NCBI GenBank assembly: GCA_015179045.1
Contig: WHUZ01000019.1
Location: forward strand, 248,001-312,000
DNA length: 64,000 nucleotides
DNA from: Kalaharituber pfeilii
Lineage: Eukaryota; Ascomycota; Pezizomycetes; Pezizales; Pezizaceae
Direction of reading: 5' to 3'
Positions 45,601 through 56,299 of the stretch are shown in pieces; the stretch's first letter is position 1, and every line of letters begins with the position of its first letter. Made by a program: the position numbers and the translations under genes. A model generated the notes under the pieces. That model saw only the letters and a list, made by a program, of their open reading frames with translations, was not told where the DNA came from and did no database searches.

Positions 45601-48553
45601 GTCAAATACCACAGCTGCTACAAAAGCTGATCCACTCCCAGATGCTGCATGAATACGTCGATCTAAGGTCCAATCATAGTTTGAAGGATAGCTCTTGAAC
45701 TCCCAGAACGTATCAAATACCCGGTAGCAGTGTAAGCCATTCGAGTGTCCAGTCTCCCACTCATGATCGAAATACTGGTATAGTTTATTTTGGATACGAT
45801 CCTTCGAGGCTTTAGAGGCATGGACTCCCCAAAAGCAAAAGGAGTACCATAAGAATGGGAAATCATCACCTAAGTTCTTGCCATCCCACTGAGCATCCTG
45901 GTATGCTTCACCTCGGTCCATTGTTAGGTATACTAGACACACAAGTGTAATGATAGAGTGTGCTTCAGCAACTAGTTCAGTGGGTGGACTCGAGTTATAA
46001 TCAGAGAACAATAGAGCTGGATTTTTTTCAAAAAAACTCTCTGGCACTATGGTGAATGAAGCGGACAATATTCTTTCTAATAACAGGATTCAGTCGATGT
46101 CAGCTTCCAATTCCATTATTGAAGAGTGAATTATCACTTACGCTTCTTTACGATCTTCTTCAACCAGCAAACCACCACAGTGGGATAGCAAATACACTTT
46201 CTTCACTCTGTCATCCCTGTCAAATCCAGAATCCTCATCCGTAGCAATTGCATCCAGAAGTGCATCAGGTTCCAACCAATCTAATGTAAATGTGACCAGC
46301 ATAAAGGCCTTCTGGATTATTTTCCAGAACTCTGCATTGTGCTCTCTAATGCGTTTAATTGCATCGTGATAGGTACATTCTAAACCTTTAGGAAGATTCT
46401 TCAGATCCTCCTTTAGTTTCTTCCGGCTATATGTGTTGGCTATAGAAGTGATATGAAGTTGAGCAATCAAAAACCTTCACGAGTGTAGTAGTGTCAGTAA
46501 GAGGAAGATAGTAACGAGAGCAAAAGAATGCTTACATTCCAGATGCCTGCTGTATAATTCTCTCAATAACCTCATTCCGGAGCTCAGGGTCGTCATGCAC
46601 AAGATTGTAAAGGTTTTCACCCGTTTTGCCAAATCTTTCAATTCTTCCATCAAGATACAGCCTAATGTCACTTTCTTTGGCTGTTATCTCTAGGCTTAAG
46701 TAACTCTTTTGCGTGAAGAATTCATCGGTGCTATGATCATGTCGAGATGTTGTGAAAAGCTGTACATTGCCCTGAGCATGAATGAGATCGAAGATGTGCA
46801 CCCGTAGTAGTTCACGCCGATGGGGAGACTCATCCAATGCATCGATTACCAGAAAAACCTTCTGAAAAGCTGAAGCACATTTCTTGACCCGTTCCATCAT
46901 ATCCTTGAGAGGCAAATTGCGTTTCTGTTTCCTGAAGTATTCTTCATAAAGTTCTCCAAGATCAGGTTTAATGTAGCAGCACATTTCCAGTTGGCGCAGA
47001 ATACTTCCGAGGAGGTTCCTTAAGGTCTGAGCCTGCCTGTCACCATAGTCACAAAACAAAAACGCAAGCCCCACTGGTTTATTGCCTGAGGTCTCCTGCT
47101 TGATGCAGCACTCATCCCTCAAATGTTGAATCACAAGAGACCTAACAGAAGGTTTGGTTAATACATGACATACGAAAGAAAGGTTTCAGAGAGAGAGAGA
47201 GAGAGGGGGGGGGGGGGCGGCTATACGTGAGTGTAGTCTTTCCAGCACCCGCTATAGATTTGAGAATGAATAGTCAGCCATTTCCGTCATTTTACTGCCC
47301 CGAATAATGGGTGACTGACGCATTCCATAACAAAACAATGCCTTGAACTCCCCTTGTAACCACTTGGTAAATGTTTCATCCTCCAGAAGCCATGTTCCAG
47401 TACCAGGCTCAATGTTTGCATAAATATTATCTTGCGTGCTCCAAAATGTCAATGGTGAAAGCCAGTCATAAGCCCTTTCTCTGAGGTCATCTGTTCCATC
47501 AAAAAGTGTTTAGCTACTTGAGTGCCAGTAAACGCTTTTTCGGCCTTATGGAATTCTCTCATACCTTCAAACTTGCTTTGCATTGTGACTGCAGCAGTTC
47601 TGGTTTCCGCCGCAACATTGATATCAGCAGGTTCCTGACTCAGAACAGTGTGACCGGATTAGAAACATACCTTACTGGACCCATACTTCTCTCTATGTCT
47701 GTCACTTTGCAAAGTATATTGGATGAAATCTCCCTAGCAAGTGTCAGGAATGGTCAGCATGATCATTAACCTATAAACGATCAACACGTTTCACGGTGGA
47801 TTACATGTTCTCAAGGTGCAGCATTTTATGCAGGATATTTGTGACCATTTCAAGTGACTGTGAAAGTTCTTTGAATTCAACCTCCTGAAAAGGCCATACC
47901 AATCGATTGCCCCGTGTTCCGGTAAGAGCTTTTCCCGCCGCAGAAATTGGAGTGGGAACAGCCTGAGAGTTCTGTAACCCAGTTCCCGGTCGCGGGGAAT
48001 TGGAGGCAGTAACAGGACTCAGGTTATAATTTTGAGAAAGCGTATTACTACTAGGCCTGAATGGGATCCATTGTTTTAGCAAATCCCTCCTTCGTTGTCT
48101 CCTGACACCGACGGCATTGGAAGATTGTGACCCAAAGGTTGTACTTGTCATGAGGTTACCAGTAGTGGAGGTCGAGCCCACCATGGATGTAACGGAGCCT
48201 GCATTAGAGAAGGTAGGGCTAGCTTGCAATTGACCGTCATCGGTTGTCGAACATTGAGCCTGGACAGTAATCGCAGGCTGCTTCAAGAGCTTCTGTAGCT
48301 TTGGATCTTTAAGAAGTGCGTTTAGCTTCTCCAGGGCAACGCGCTGCTGCTGAAGGTTCTGCCCTGCTGCATCGGAAATTTGGTTGCATCTTTTTTTGTC
48401 ATAATTAGCCAACTGCTGTGCATATTCTATGTACAAGTTGAATTGCGCGATAAGTGCTTCGCAGGACGCTGGAGCATCTTTGACGTTCTGAAGGTACCGA
48501 ACCAGTTGAACGGCTATTGGCACAATCCCTAACGCAAGTCCTGCGACATCCAT
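42641..48553 (-). CDS. NACHT-ankyrin STAND protein (fungal NLR-like), gene B, frame broken twice
   Basis: Paralogue of gene A with a much longer array. Exons: 48553-47805, 47733-47676, 47634-47565, 47490-47320, 47251-47227, 47141-46536, 46474-46142, then the last exon from about 46075 to 42641. The N-terminus is MDVAGLALGIVPIAVQLVRY, Walker A is GMPGAGKTT on a 25-nt exon (47251-47227), Walker B is VFLVIDALDES and the sensor is TTSRHD. About 27 ankyrin repeats follow, many nearly identical. Two single-base problems: a run of seven T at about 46035 (six would keep frame and give EFFEKN), and a missing C at about 43532 where sister repeats read GCCCTTC. Either the gene is decaying or these are sequencing errors; a second AG 5 nt downstream of the last acceptor could offset the first break. 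The role is as for gene A. Two linker exons of gene A are absent. Confidence 0.88.
47190..47219 (+). repeat. (GA)n plus G-run in a gene B intron
   Basis: A (GA)9-like tract followed by about 13 G on the plus strand, i.e. a C-run then (CT)n in the transcript. It lies just after the 25-nt P-loop exon, in the intron upstream of exon 6. Gene A has no such tract. Confidence 0.9.
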
Positions 48554-49215
48554 ACTGATCCAAACGGGAAATTCGGCTGGTGTGGGTTAAACGTAATGTA
48601 AAGAGGGTGTTGAGCTGGGAACGAGAAGAGGTCCGGTGGTAGAGCGTCAGGTTTGGAATCCTCCGATAGTGAACTAATTCTTTTATGAATTGTAGATTCC
48701 TGGATTTCTCGAACGGATGGGCAATTAATCTCTCCCCACAAGCAGGAGGCTTCAGGAAATTGAAAACCTACTGTGGGGCTGAGCGAGCAAGGGTCAACTT
48801 TTGAGAAGCAGGGGTGCATCTCGCATTGTGCGACGTAGTAGTTGTGTACGTGAAGAGGGTAACTAGTTATGCAGTCTCGGTAACTACCAGTAGTCACTGT
48901 CCTTCTGGTAAATTGTTAGGTACGGGAATATCTGTACATGGAGAGATGTTTTCTACACTCTATCTAGCATGACCTTCAGTACTAGCGGAGGTAGTCAGCG
49001 TCTGGTTACGAGACTATAGCGGAGGTGCATGTTGACCAACATTCACGGTTCCATTTGACGTCATTGGTTGCGGTTAAGTATGTACTCATTCGTGATATTT
49101 CTGAAAAAAACAGGACGGGGGACGGCCAGAATATCCTGGTCCCATCGCACCAATGAGCGCACTGCTACCTCGAGATTCCGTAGCAAACCACACAGCATAT
49201 CCGTACGTACTACTC
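48554..49215. other. Upstream flank of gene B
   Basis: Presumed promoter side. No assignable motif; not obviously alike to the gene A upstream flank. Confidence 0.5.
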
Positions 49216-50450
49216 TTTAAGAAATAAAAGAAAGAAAACAGCTTGCCCTGGTCTCACTGAAATTCAACCATGCGGAACCAGCGCGCAGTCCATCTTGTTG
49301 GATATGCTTTTTCCCCAGCTCGAAATCGAACCCACTCCAATTCCATTTCTCCTGGAGACGAACCACATTTGGTACTTTCAGACTCCGCCGCCTCTTATAC
49401 CCACTGCAGCCATATGCAGTAGTCTGGTTCGAAATTGACCCACTGGTATTTCCATCGCCTCGCCATTGCCTCGCCATTGCCTCTCCGACCACCTCCGCGC
49501 CAGACTCTGCCGTTGAAATCTTCCCCACCGTCACTGCCTCTCCCTCGCCGCTTGCAGATCTCGCATCGCCTCTCCTGTCGCTTTTCCAACCCGCGCCTCA
49601 CCCACCATCCCTCCCACCACCTCTCCGCCAACTCCTCCCATCGTCTTCTACCCCCTTAGACCTCTACCTCTCACATCACCTCTCCCATCGCCTCTCCACC
49701 GCCTTGCCGACAGCCTCTCCGACGGGCCTCCGATAGCCACCTGCATCAATTCCACCATTCCCATCCGTCGCGGAATACACCGAACAAACATCGTTACAAC
49801 CAACTCTAGCAACTTGATACAATCTTGTTTCTTGATTTCTCATCGCACCGTCTGCATCGCCCAGATTACAGGCTCGGTGCGGTACGTGAGCGTCGAGCTT
49901 GAATCTCAACTCTCATGACCATGGATTGTGGGGTAAATTTGTGACAGCCTTGTGCTAGTACGAGATAAAAAGAAATTAATAACGAGCTCATGGCGCAGGT
50001 GAAGAGGATAATAGTGATGGCTTGGTTGTGAATTTTATGATCGATCGACTCTTGCCTTATGCACCGCCTCCCTGCAATGCCTAATTGCATCACTGCCTCT
50101 CGCATCGCCACCTCTGCTTCTTGCATCTCCATCTCTCTCACCCCCGCCTCTCCAACAGCTCCCCCTATCGCTCCTCCGATAGCCTCTCCGGCGGCTCCTA
50201 CGACAGCCTATCTGACAGCCTTCCCCACCCCTCGTCTTTCAACCCTCTCATGCCTCCTTTTCTGTCATATCGTGATAACATAGCAGTACTGACAAGAATA
50301 ATAGGACCATTGCGACTGCGTCACCATACTACGGGACTGACAAGGCACCCATCTCCACCTCTCACACCTCTGCGCTTCTCTCATTGCCTCCTTTCCCACC
50401 CTCGCATACGTGGCCTTTCCCCTCTGCGCCTTCTTAGATAGAGATGCAAA
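49216..50450 (+). repeat. Dispersed repeat R1, copy e, with expanded pyrimidine interior
   Basis: Starts with the R1 left block (CTTGCCCTGGTCTCACTGAA). It continues with a long, irregular array of CCTCTCCGACAGCC / CGCCTCTCC-like units (49440-49740 and 50060-50420), with a unique-looking stretch between. The R1 right block is missing, cut by copia sequence. Confidence 0.55.
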
Positions 50451-50538
50451 TTATTTCCTAGTAGGTTGACTACTCCAAATTTCAATTTCTGATAGTCTGA
50501 TGTTTTCCTTTTCCTGTTGATTAGCATCTGGAGATTTT

Positions 50539-50985
50539 ATGCCAACTTCTGTCAATTCTCTCCTTACGCATCCCGGGAGCTCAACTCAGCTCACCACTGT
50601 CGCCGTCGTATCAACACCGCTTGTTGCATCAACATCTCCTCACCCCCATTACATCACAGTGACCGAAGTCGCATGGTCAATTCCCAACTACCGCATCAAC
50701 CGGTTTACAAGACTTGATGCTATAGGAAGTTACCCCTCCTGGGCCTCAAGGGCCAGAGTGCATCTTGAAACTGTTGAGGTTTGAGATATTGTCTAGGTGC
50801 AGAGGAGAAATTAGATGTCGACAAACACAATAACTGGAAACGGAAGAACAGCTATGCCAAAGCGCTTCTTACCGAAATGATTGATGATGAGTACCACTAC
50901 CCCATTTCTGACAATGAGCTTGCTAAGGCTGCGTGGAAAGCAATTGAAGACAAATTTGACCACAAAAACGCGATGTGCAATGCGA
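50539..50985 (+). pseudogene. Copia gag fragment, plus orientation
   Basis: Frames with SWASRARVHLETVEV, then EEKLDVDKHNNWKR, then AKALLTEMIDDEYHY and KAAWKAIEDKFDHKNAMC. This is a copia-type gag N-terminal region with one frame change near 50780. It abuts, head to head, the minus-strand gag copy at 50986-51213. Confidence 0.8.
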
Positions 50986-51227
50986 CTCCAGAGGGCTTCG
51001 AACTGCTGAACGTGGTCGATGGTAGGTGTAGCCTTATTCTTATGGCAATTGAACACCGCAAAGAGGGTGTTGACATTTGACATCACGTTTTTGCGGTCAA
51101 AGTTGTCTTCAATCGCTTTCCACGCAGCCTTAGCAAGCTCATTGTCAGAAATGAGGTAGTGGTACTCATCATCAATCATTTCTGTAAGAAGCGCTTTGGC
51201 ATAGTTGTTCTTCCGTTTCCAGTTATT

Positions 51228-53121
51228 TTTTTTTTTTTTTTTGAATCACATAACCCCGCTTGTAGCACGTGGCCATGGCAGGGTCCTTGGGCAAGCCCTC
51301 ATAGCCCGGAGACAGGCTAAACTAAATTTCTACGTACATGGCCCCATCGCGCCGTCGCCCCCGCTCTCCTAACTTCTAGAACTTGACCCCACGCTCTCCT
51401 ACCTTCTAGAACTTGACCCCACGCTCTCCTACCTTCTAGAACTTGACCCCGGCGAAGAATATTCCTCCCCATTCTCCGCCTTTCTTTTCCAATTCTTTCC
51501 CATGCCGCTCCACCTCTCAAAACCTTCTGGACGGTTCTCCTGGCTTCTGCATCGCAAAGCGAGATGCTCCCCCGTTTGCACCTCCCCACACCTGCACCTA
51601 TCCGATTCCGCCACCCCCAGCTTCTTCAACCATATAGCACACCTTCCTCGCTCCAGTCGTAATGCAGTGAAGTTTGATGTCGCAACCCTACTCCACTCCA
51701 TGACCTTTCCTCCTCTGAACCCTCTATCTCTCTCTTCTCTTTCCTCCACGCCTTTATCCTTTGGCGCATCCCACTCCCGGTGGCCACCTCCCTCCCCTTC
51801 TCCATCGTCCCCTTCTTCGCCCACTCATCCGCCTTCTCATTCCCTGCAATTCCAATGTGAGCGGACCTCGCTTTCTCTTTCGTTCTCCTCCTCCTCTCCT
51901 CCCCCTCTCCGCCCTCCTCCATCTCTTCGTCAGCTCCTCCCTCGGTCTCCTCCTCCTCCTCCTCCGAGTCCCTTCCCTCTACCTCTCCTCTCTCTTCTTC
52001 CTGCACTGTCGGCAAGATCGGGGCTATCGGCTCAAGATTCGGTTGTGAGTCTCCAATCTCCTCGATTTCTCTCCTCCTCCCCTGACTCCTTCTGCTTCTC
52101 CCCTCACATGGAGAGGCGCTTCTTTCTCTTTCTGTCCCTTCCCTCCTCCCCCAGCTCATCATTACTCTCGTCGTCCTTGGAGTGACTTGCTGTTTCTTGA
52201 AAACCACTATAGGTCCCTTCTTTACCATAATGCATTCCCTCGTGGCATTCTCTAGGGCTTCTTCCTCCTTCTCAATCACAATCCCGTCCTTCCCCTCCTC
52301 ATACCTCCTCAACATAGCTGCGTCCGCACTCCAGTGTCTGACCACCGCTGCTACTTCTCCAACCCTGGTCAAACCTCTAGTTTCCACTCACATCACCTCC
52401 GGTACCCTTCTTCGCGCCACCGCGATGGCATCTTTTCTCAACTGCTCGATCATATCGAGCTGCCCATCGTACTCCCCGCCCTTCCTCCATGCCCTTTCTA
52501 CCCTTTCTTTTACTGTAATTATGTCCCCCGCCTCCCCTACCCTTACCAACCACCAATCCTTCCTTTCCCATGTGTGGATCTCATCCACACACCATACCTC
52601 GTTCCTGTCAATCACATACACCTCCCCCGTCCATCCATCTCCTACTGGTCCCAAGAACTCCATTTTGGAAGTGTCTTCTCCCACCGACATTTTCCTATTT
52701 ACCTCCTCTCTTACCGCCTTCTCCTGCCTTCCTTGTGTCTACCCTTATCTGGGTGTCGCCGCTTTGGGACTAGCTTCGGCGCTATTCCCAAAATTGAGGG
52801 TGGTCCACTTTTCTGCCCGTGTCCCTTCTAGGTCCCTGTCTGCTAGCTCAGTGCCGAGCGGGTGTGCTAGCACCAATCAGGCACGAGTGCCTCGCTTGTC
52901 GCGATTTGTATGGGAAGAACTCAGAAAAAACTCTGAAAACTTGACCTGAATGAAACGAGTCCGTAACCTCTGAATTCTGAGAAATAAAGTTGATATTCTT
53001 TCTCGGGCGGTCCCGAGCTTCGCTCTAATGTAATTTGTGAGTTCTGAGTGCGTTGGGAAGTTGGTGCGCTGGGAAGTTGGAGTTCTTCCAAGCGCTCGTT
53101 CTCTGAAAGTAGTTGTCGGTG
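51228..53121 (-). mobile_element. LINE family 2, internally deleted, 14-bp target duplication
   Basis: Flanked by CGTTTCCAGTTATT (51214-51227 and 53122-53135). On the minus strand: about 430 nt of leader; a first frame from about 52690 (MSVGEDTSKMEFLGPVGDGW) with an in-frame TGA at 52388 and a very acidic/basic tail; then abruptly HIGIAGNEKADEWAKKG (end of RNase H, about 51850); after a frameshift KVMEWSRVATSNFTALRLER and the zinc block CRCGEVQTGEHLALRC (about 51560). Endonuclease and reverse transcriptase are missing. It ends with the family-2 tail and poly(A) (T-run 51228-51242). Confidence 0.88.
51374..51446. repeat. Minisatellite, 29-nt unit, about 2.5 copies
   Basis: The unit contains CTTCTAGAACTTGACCCC followed by ACGCTCTCCTAC. 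It lies in the 3' untranslated part of the internally deleted LINE. Confidence 0.9.
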
Positions 53122-53482
53122 CGTTTCCAGTTATTGTGTTTGTCGGCATCCAATTTCTCCTCTGCGCCTGAGACAATATCTCAAACCTCAACAGTTTCAA
53201 GATGTACTCTGGTCCTTGAGGCCCAGGAGGGGTAACTTCCTTCAGTATCAAGTCTTGTAAACTGGTTGGTGCGGTAGTTGGGAATTGACCATGCGACTTC
53301 GGTCATTGTATTGTAATGGGGGTGAGGAGATGTTGATGCAACAAGCGACGTTGATACGACGGCGACAGTGGTGAGCTGGGTTGAGCTCCACGGGATGCGT
53401 AAGGAGAGACTTGACGGAAGCAGGAAATTTGCAGTGGTATATGAGAAAGAAAGAAAGATAGATATCGGTCGGCAGGTTAATT

Positions 53483-53504
53483 GCACTAACCCGGGCTCAT
53501 AACC
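53483..53504 (-). promoter_or_regulatory. Copia primer-binding site, half-tRNA type
   Basis: Directly inside the LTR, the minus strand reads GGTTATGAGCCCGGGTTAG. GGTTATGAGCCC is complementary to the anticodon stem-loop GGGCTCATAACC of initiator tRNA-Met. Copia elements are known to prime from a cleaved 5' half of this tRNA, and the site fits that mode. Confidence 0.75.
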
Positions 53505-53736
53505 TATAAGAGCTGGAGGGTATGCGAGGGCTGCTTTGTCACGGTGAAGGCTAAATCACGAAGGGAAGATATAGAGATACCGTTAAGTCTATTGATCTAA
53601 GAGTCGCAAGAACAACAGGTTCATATACATGAGAAACCATAGCATAACGTGACTTGGAAACCATAAATGAATAGGGAAGTATATCCTATCAGGAAGGTGA
53701 GACAGTCACGGGGTGCGTGGCTTGCAGAGAAAAACG

Positions 53737-54371
53737 GAGAAAACCTTTTTTTCCCCTGTTTTCATGACGCTACTGAGATTTTTCCCCTGTTCAAGTTTCG
53801 GATGATCAACTAATACTATATTATTTAGTCTATTCATACTATTACATAGCATTGTACGCCAATGCAATAAATCCTTAATTCTACTCATTTATAGTGAAAT
53901 ATGCAACCATTGAACCTTCAATATAGTTGCATATTCAATATATAATTTCTAGTCACATTTTTTTTCAAGTTCGCAATAAATATGCTATCAGAATATTATA
54001 TCGAACTTTAATAATGCAATTAAGAAATAAGAACTTTATTTAATATTGTAGTTCTATATAATATTCTCATATTATGAACTTGAAATGAAATATGCGACTA
54101 GAATATAAAAATATGACCAGAATATACATAAAATATGCAACTAGATATAAAATATGCGACAAGATATATTGTATTAACTTTCAATATGCGACTACATTGA
54201 GGTTCAATGGTCGCATATTTCACTAGAATCAATGCTTATTGCATTGAAGTGTGAAGATATGTAATATCATGAATAGACTAAATAAAATAGTATTAGTTGA
54301 TCATCCGAAACTTGAACAGGGGAAAAATCTCAGTGGCGTCATGAAAACAGGGGAAAAAAAAAGGTTTTCTC
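53737..54371. mobile_element. Long-inverted-repeat element (Mutator-like MITE) in the copia LTR
   Basis: 635 bp. The ends GAGAAAACCTTTTTT and the inverse begin inverted arms of about 100 bp, with further inverted similarity inward (GTGAAATATGC...CATTGAACCT). It is flanked by GAGAAAAACG and GAGGAAAACG, a 10-bp duplication with one change. Long arms with a 9-11 bp duplication are typical of Mutator-like elements. The AT-rich interior has no coding. Confidence 0.8.
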
Positions 54372-54511
54372 GAGGAAAACGCCATGGCGCAAACAGGGTG
54401 CAGTGGCTTGATTCATTGTCGGACTAAATGCATATGAAACGAAGATAAAATAAAAAAGATAGCAGCAACAGGTGACAACGGATGTAATGTTCCGACAGTT
54501 TACTCTGGCAG

Positions 54512-55310
54512 TGGGTGCCTTCCCCTAAGGGTTTATGTGAAATTCAAACCCCGGCTTTGAAATAAAACCGGGGTCCGTATCCCTGTTTTATTGTTTGGTA
54601 GAGCGTTCGATACAATTTTTTGAAAGAGGGGTACCCCCCCCCCTCTTTCAAAATACTCACTTGAATAAACAATGGGTGCCTTCCCCTAAGGATTTATGTG
54701 AAATTCAAACCCCGGCTTTGAAATAAAACCGGGGTCCGTATCCCTGTTTTATTGTTTGGTAGAGCGTTCGAAACAATTTTTTTGAAAGAGGGGTACCCCT
54801 CCCCTCTTTCAAAATACTCACTTGAATAGACAATAAACAATAAATTTATAAAAGCAGTTAGTTAGAGTACACTACTGCTGAAGTAGCATAGTTTTTAAAA
54901 ACGATACCATATAGAGGATATTTAAATTCACATTTGCATCATTTGCACCTAGTCCTGCTTGCATATGTAATATCCAGTAATGCATTCTTGTCCTCCAGCG
55001 GAAAATTTTTACTGAGAGTTCAGCCTCCTCTGCTCTTTCGCTTTTTAGATACATTGGTACTTGACTGCTGTTTCTTAAGACCTAGTACTCTCTCTTGGAG
55101 CTTGAGAGCTCATGCTGTCTTTTGTAGTGGATTGACAGCTTGTTCACTGGCTTATTTAAGGTTTAAATATCTGCATAACAAAAAGTTTTCTAGATTTATT
55201 ATTTTATTCACGTCCAAGTGCTTAGAGAAACTACCCCCTGCTTGTGGTAGAAATGTACCCTGGTAAAATTTGGTTTGAATTTCACATAAATCCTTAGGGG
55301 AAGGCACCCA
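54512..55310. mobile_element. Inverted-repeat element with a tandemly duplicated left end
   Basis: The left end is TGGGTGCCTTCCCCTAAG and the right end is its inverse (55270-55310; about 40-bp arms). The left end occurs as two tandem 160-bp copies (54513-54672 and 54673-54833). Each carries a hairpin CCCCGGCTTTG..CGGGG and a second hairpin GAAAGAGGGGTACCCC. The interior has a short minus frame without known domain. The superfamily is uncertain (hAT possible). Confidence 0.75.
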
Positions 55311-55570
55311 GTATATCAATTTTTTAATACTTCCTAAGTTGTGCGTACGGGGAAGTTTAGACGGGACGAGGTTTATAAATATGTTCGGCGGAGGAATGAT
55401 TGAGTGAGCTGAGCTTGAATTCCAAAGCAAGAGGTTGTGTTAGCTCGCAAACAAACATACCCACGGGAAGCGGCGTTGTGCCGAAATTCTGTGGATATAT
55501 GGGAGCTTATAGATACACGGGGGCTTAAATTTATGGGTATATGGAGCTTCAGATGGACCAGGTCTAGAAA
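55311..55570 (+). repeat. Dispersed repeat R1, copy f, right-block fragment
   Basis: Contains TTCGGCGGAGGAATGATTG, GAATTCCAAAGCAAGAGG and CAGATGGACCAGGTCTAG, the R1 right block. Confidence 0.5.
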
Positions 55571-55727
55571 GGAAAACTACACAGAAAGATTATGAAATGT
55601 TGGTAAAATTACATGGGATTCGATTACACCTTGGTTATTCGGAGGTAATGGTTACATATAGTGTTACAATAGATTTGTATGTATAAATTGTATGATGGAT
55701 GTTGCTGGTATCGGGGCTACTGTAGGA

Positions 55728-55915
55728 TGTTATAGCTCACCCAGCTTATCCGCACTGGGATTGCTTATGCGGCATGATTGATTGCATGCGATATCTGACG
55801 CCAGGCGTCAAAGTCGCAATATCGTGTATGAATCGCAGCGGGGACTAGCGAGCTTCGTTACCGTACTAGTAATCTACTGCCTTTTTTGGCCTAACAAACT
55901 GTGCTTACCACATTG
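55728..55915. mobile_element. Diverged solo LTR related to 35040-35276
   Basis: Starts TGTTATAGCTCACC; shares GGGGACTAGCGAG, GGCCTAACAAACTGT-like and GCTTACCACAT blocks in the same order as the LTR at 35.04 kb. Target duplications are not clear. Confidence 0.55.
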
Positions 55916-56132
55916 AAAACTGTGGAGGGCAAGCTAGAGTCTTGGCATTCTTCACCTAATGAGGAACAATTGTTGTGGCAGTCAACTTCCCCACATATGT
56001 GCTGTATTATTCAAGTTTCTACCCGACACACCTGGGCACGAGTCTACCAACACACAGTCCACCGTTCCTCTGTGGGCTTGAATCCTTAGCACTGTTATCG
56101 TGACAATCTTCTCAACATCCTCACCTCCTGGT

Positions 56133-56225
56133 ACTAGCCAGTTTCAAAAGTATTCAGACCCCTGACTAATATAGTGCATAATATGGATTAGTCAGGCTTC
56201 CGAATATTGTTTGAAACTGGCTAGT
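56133..56225. mobile_element. 93-bp MITE, almost pure palindrome
   Basis: The arms ACTAGCCAGTTTCAAAAGTA...CTGACTAAT and the inverse (about 38 bp each) leave about 16 bp in the middle. The terminal ACTAGCCAGT resembles the 6457 and 15201 elements, and GTATTCAGAC their inner motif. Confidence 0.9.
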
Positions 56226-56299
56226 AATTGGAGTTACGTTCCCTTAGAAATTCCATCTGTGCAGTTGGACTCACAACTCCTTAAGTTTGTGAGGGACGG

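Larger units (their letters stand above)
50986..54497 (-). mobile_element. Copia retrotransposon 5' part, broken by nested insertions
   Basis: Read on the minus strand: LTR 54497-53505, primer-binding site, gag start at about 53486 (SSTQLTTVAVVST, SWASRTRVHLETVEV), a LINE insertion (53121-51228), gag continued 51213-50990 (MIDDEYHYLISDNELAKAAW; TIDHVQQFEALWSR). It then ends; protease, integrase and RT are absent. The LTR holds an inverted-repeat element (53737-54371). Confidence 0.85.

Noticed and set aside
51502..52949. Long plus frames rich in Ser/Pro/Leu
   Set aside because: Antisense of the LINE ORF1 acidic tail.
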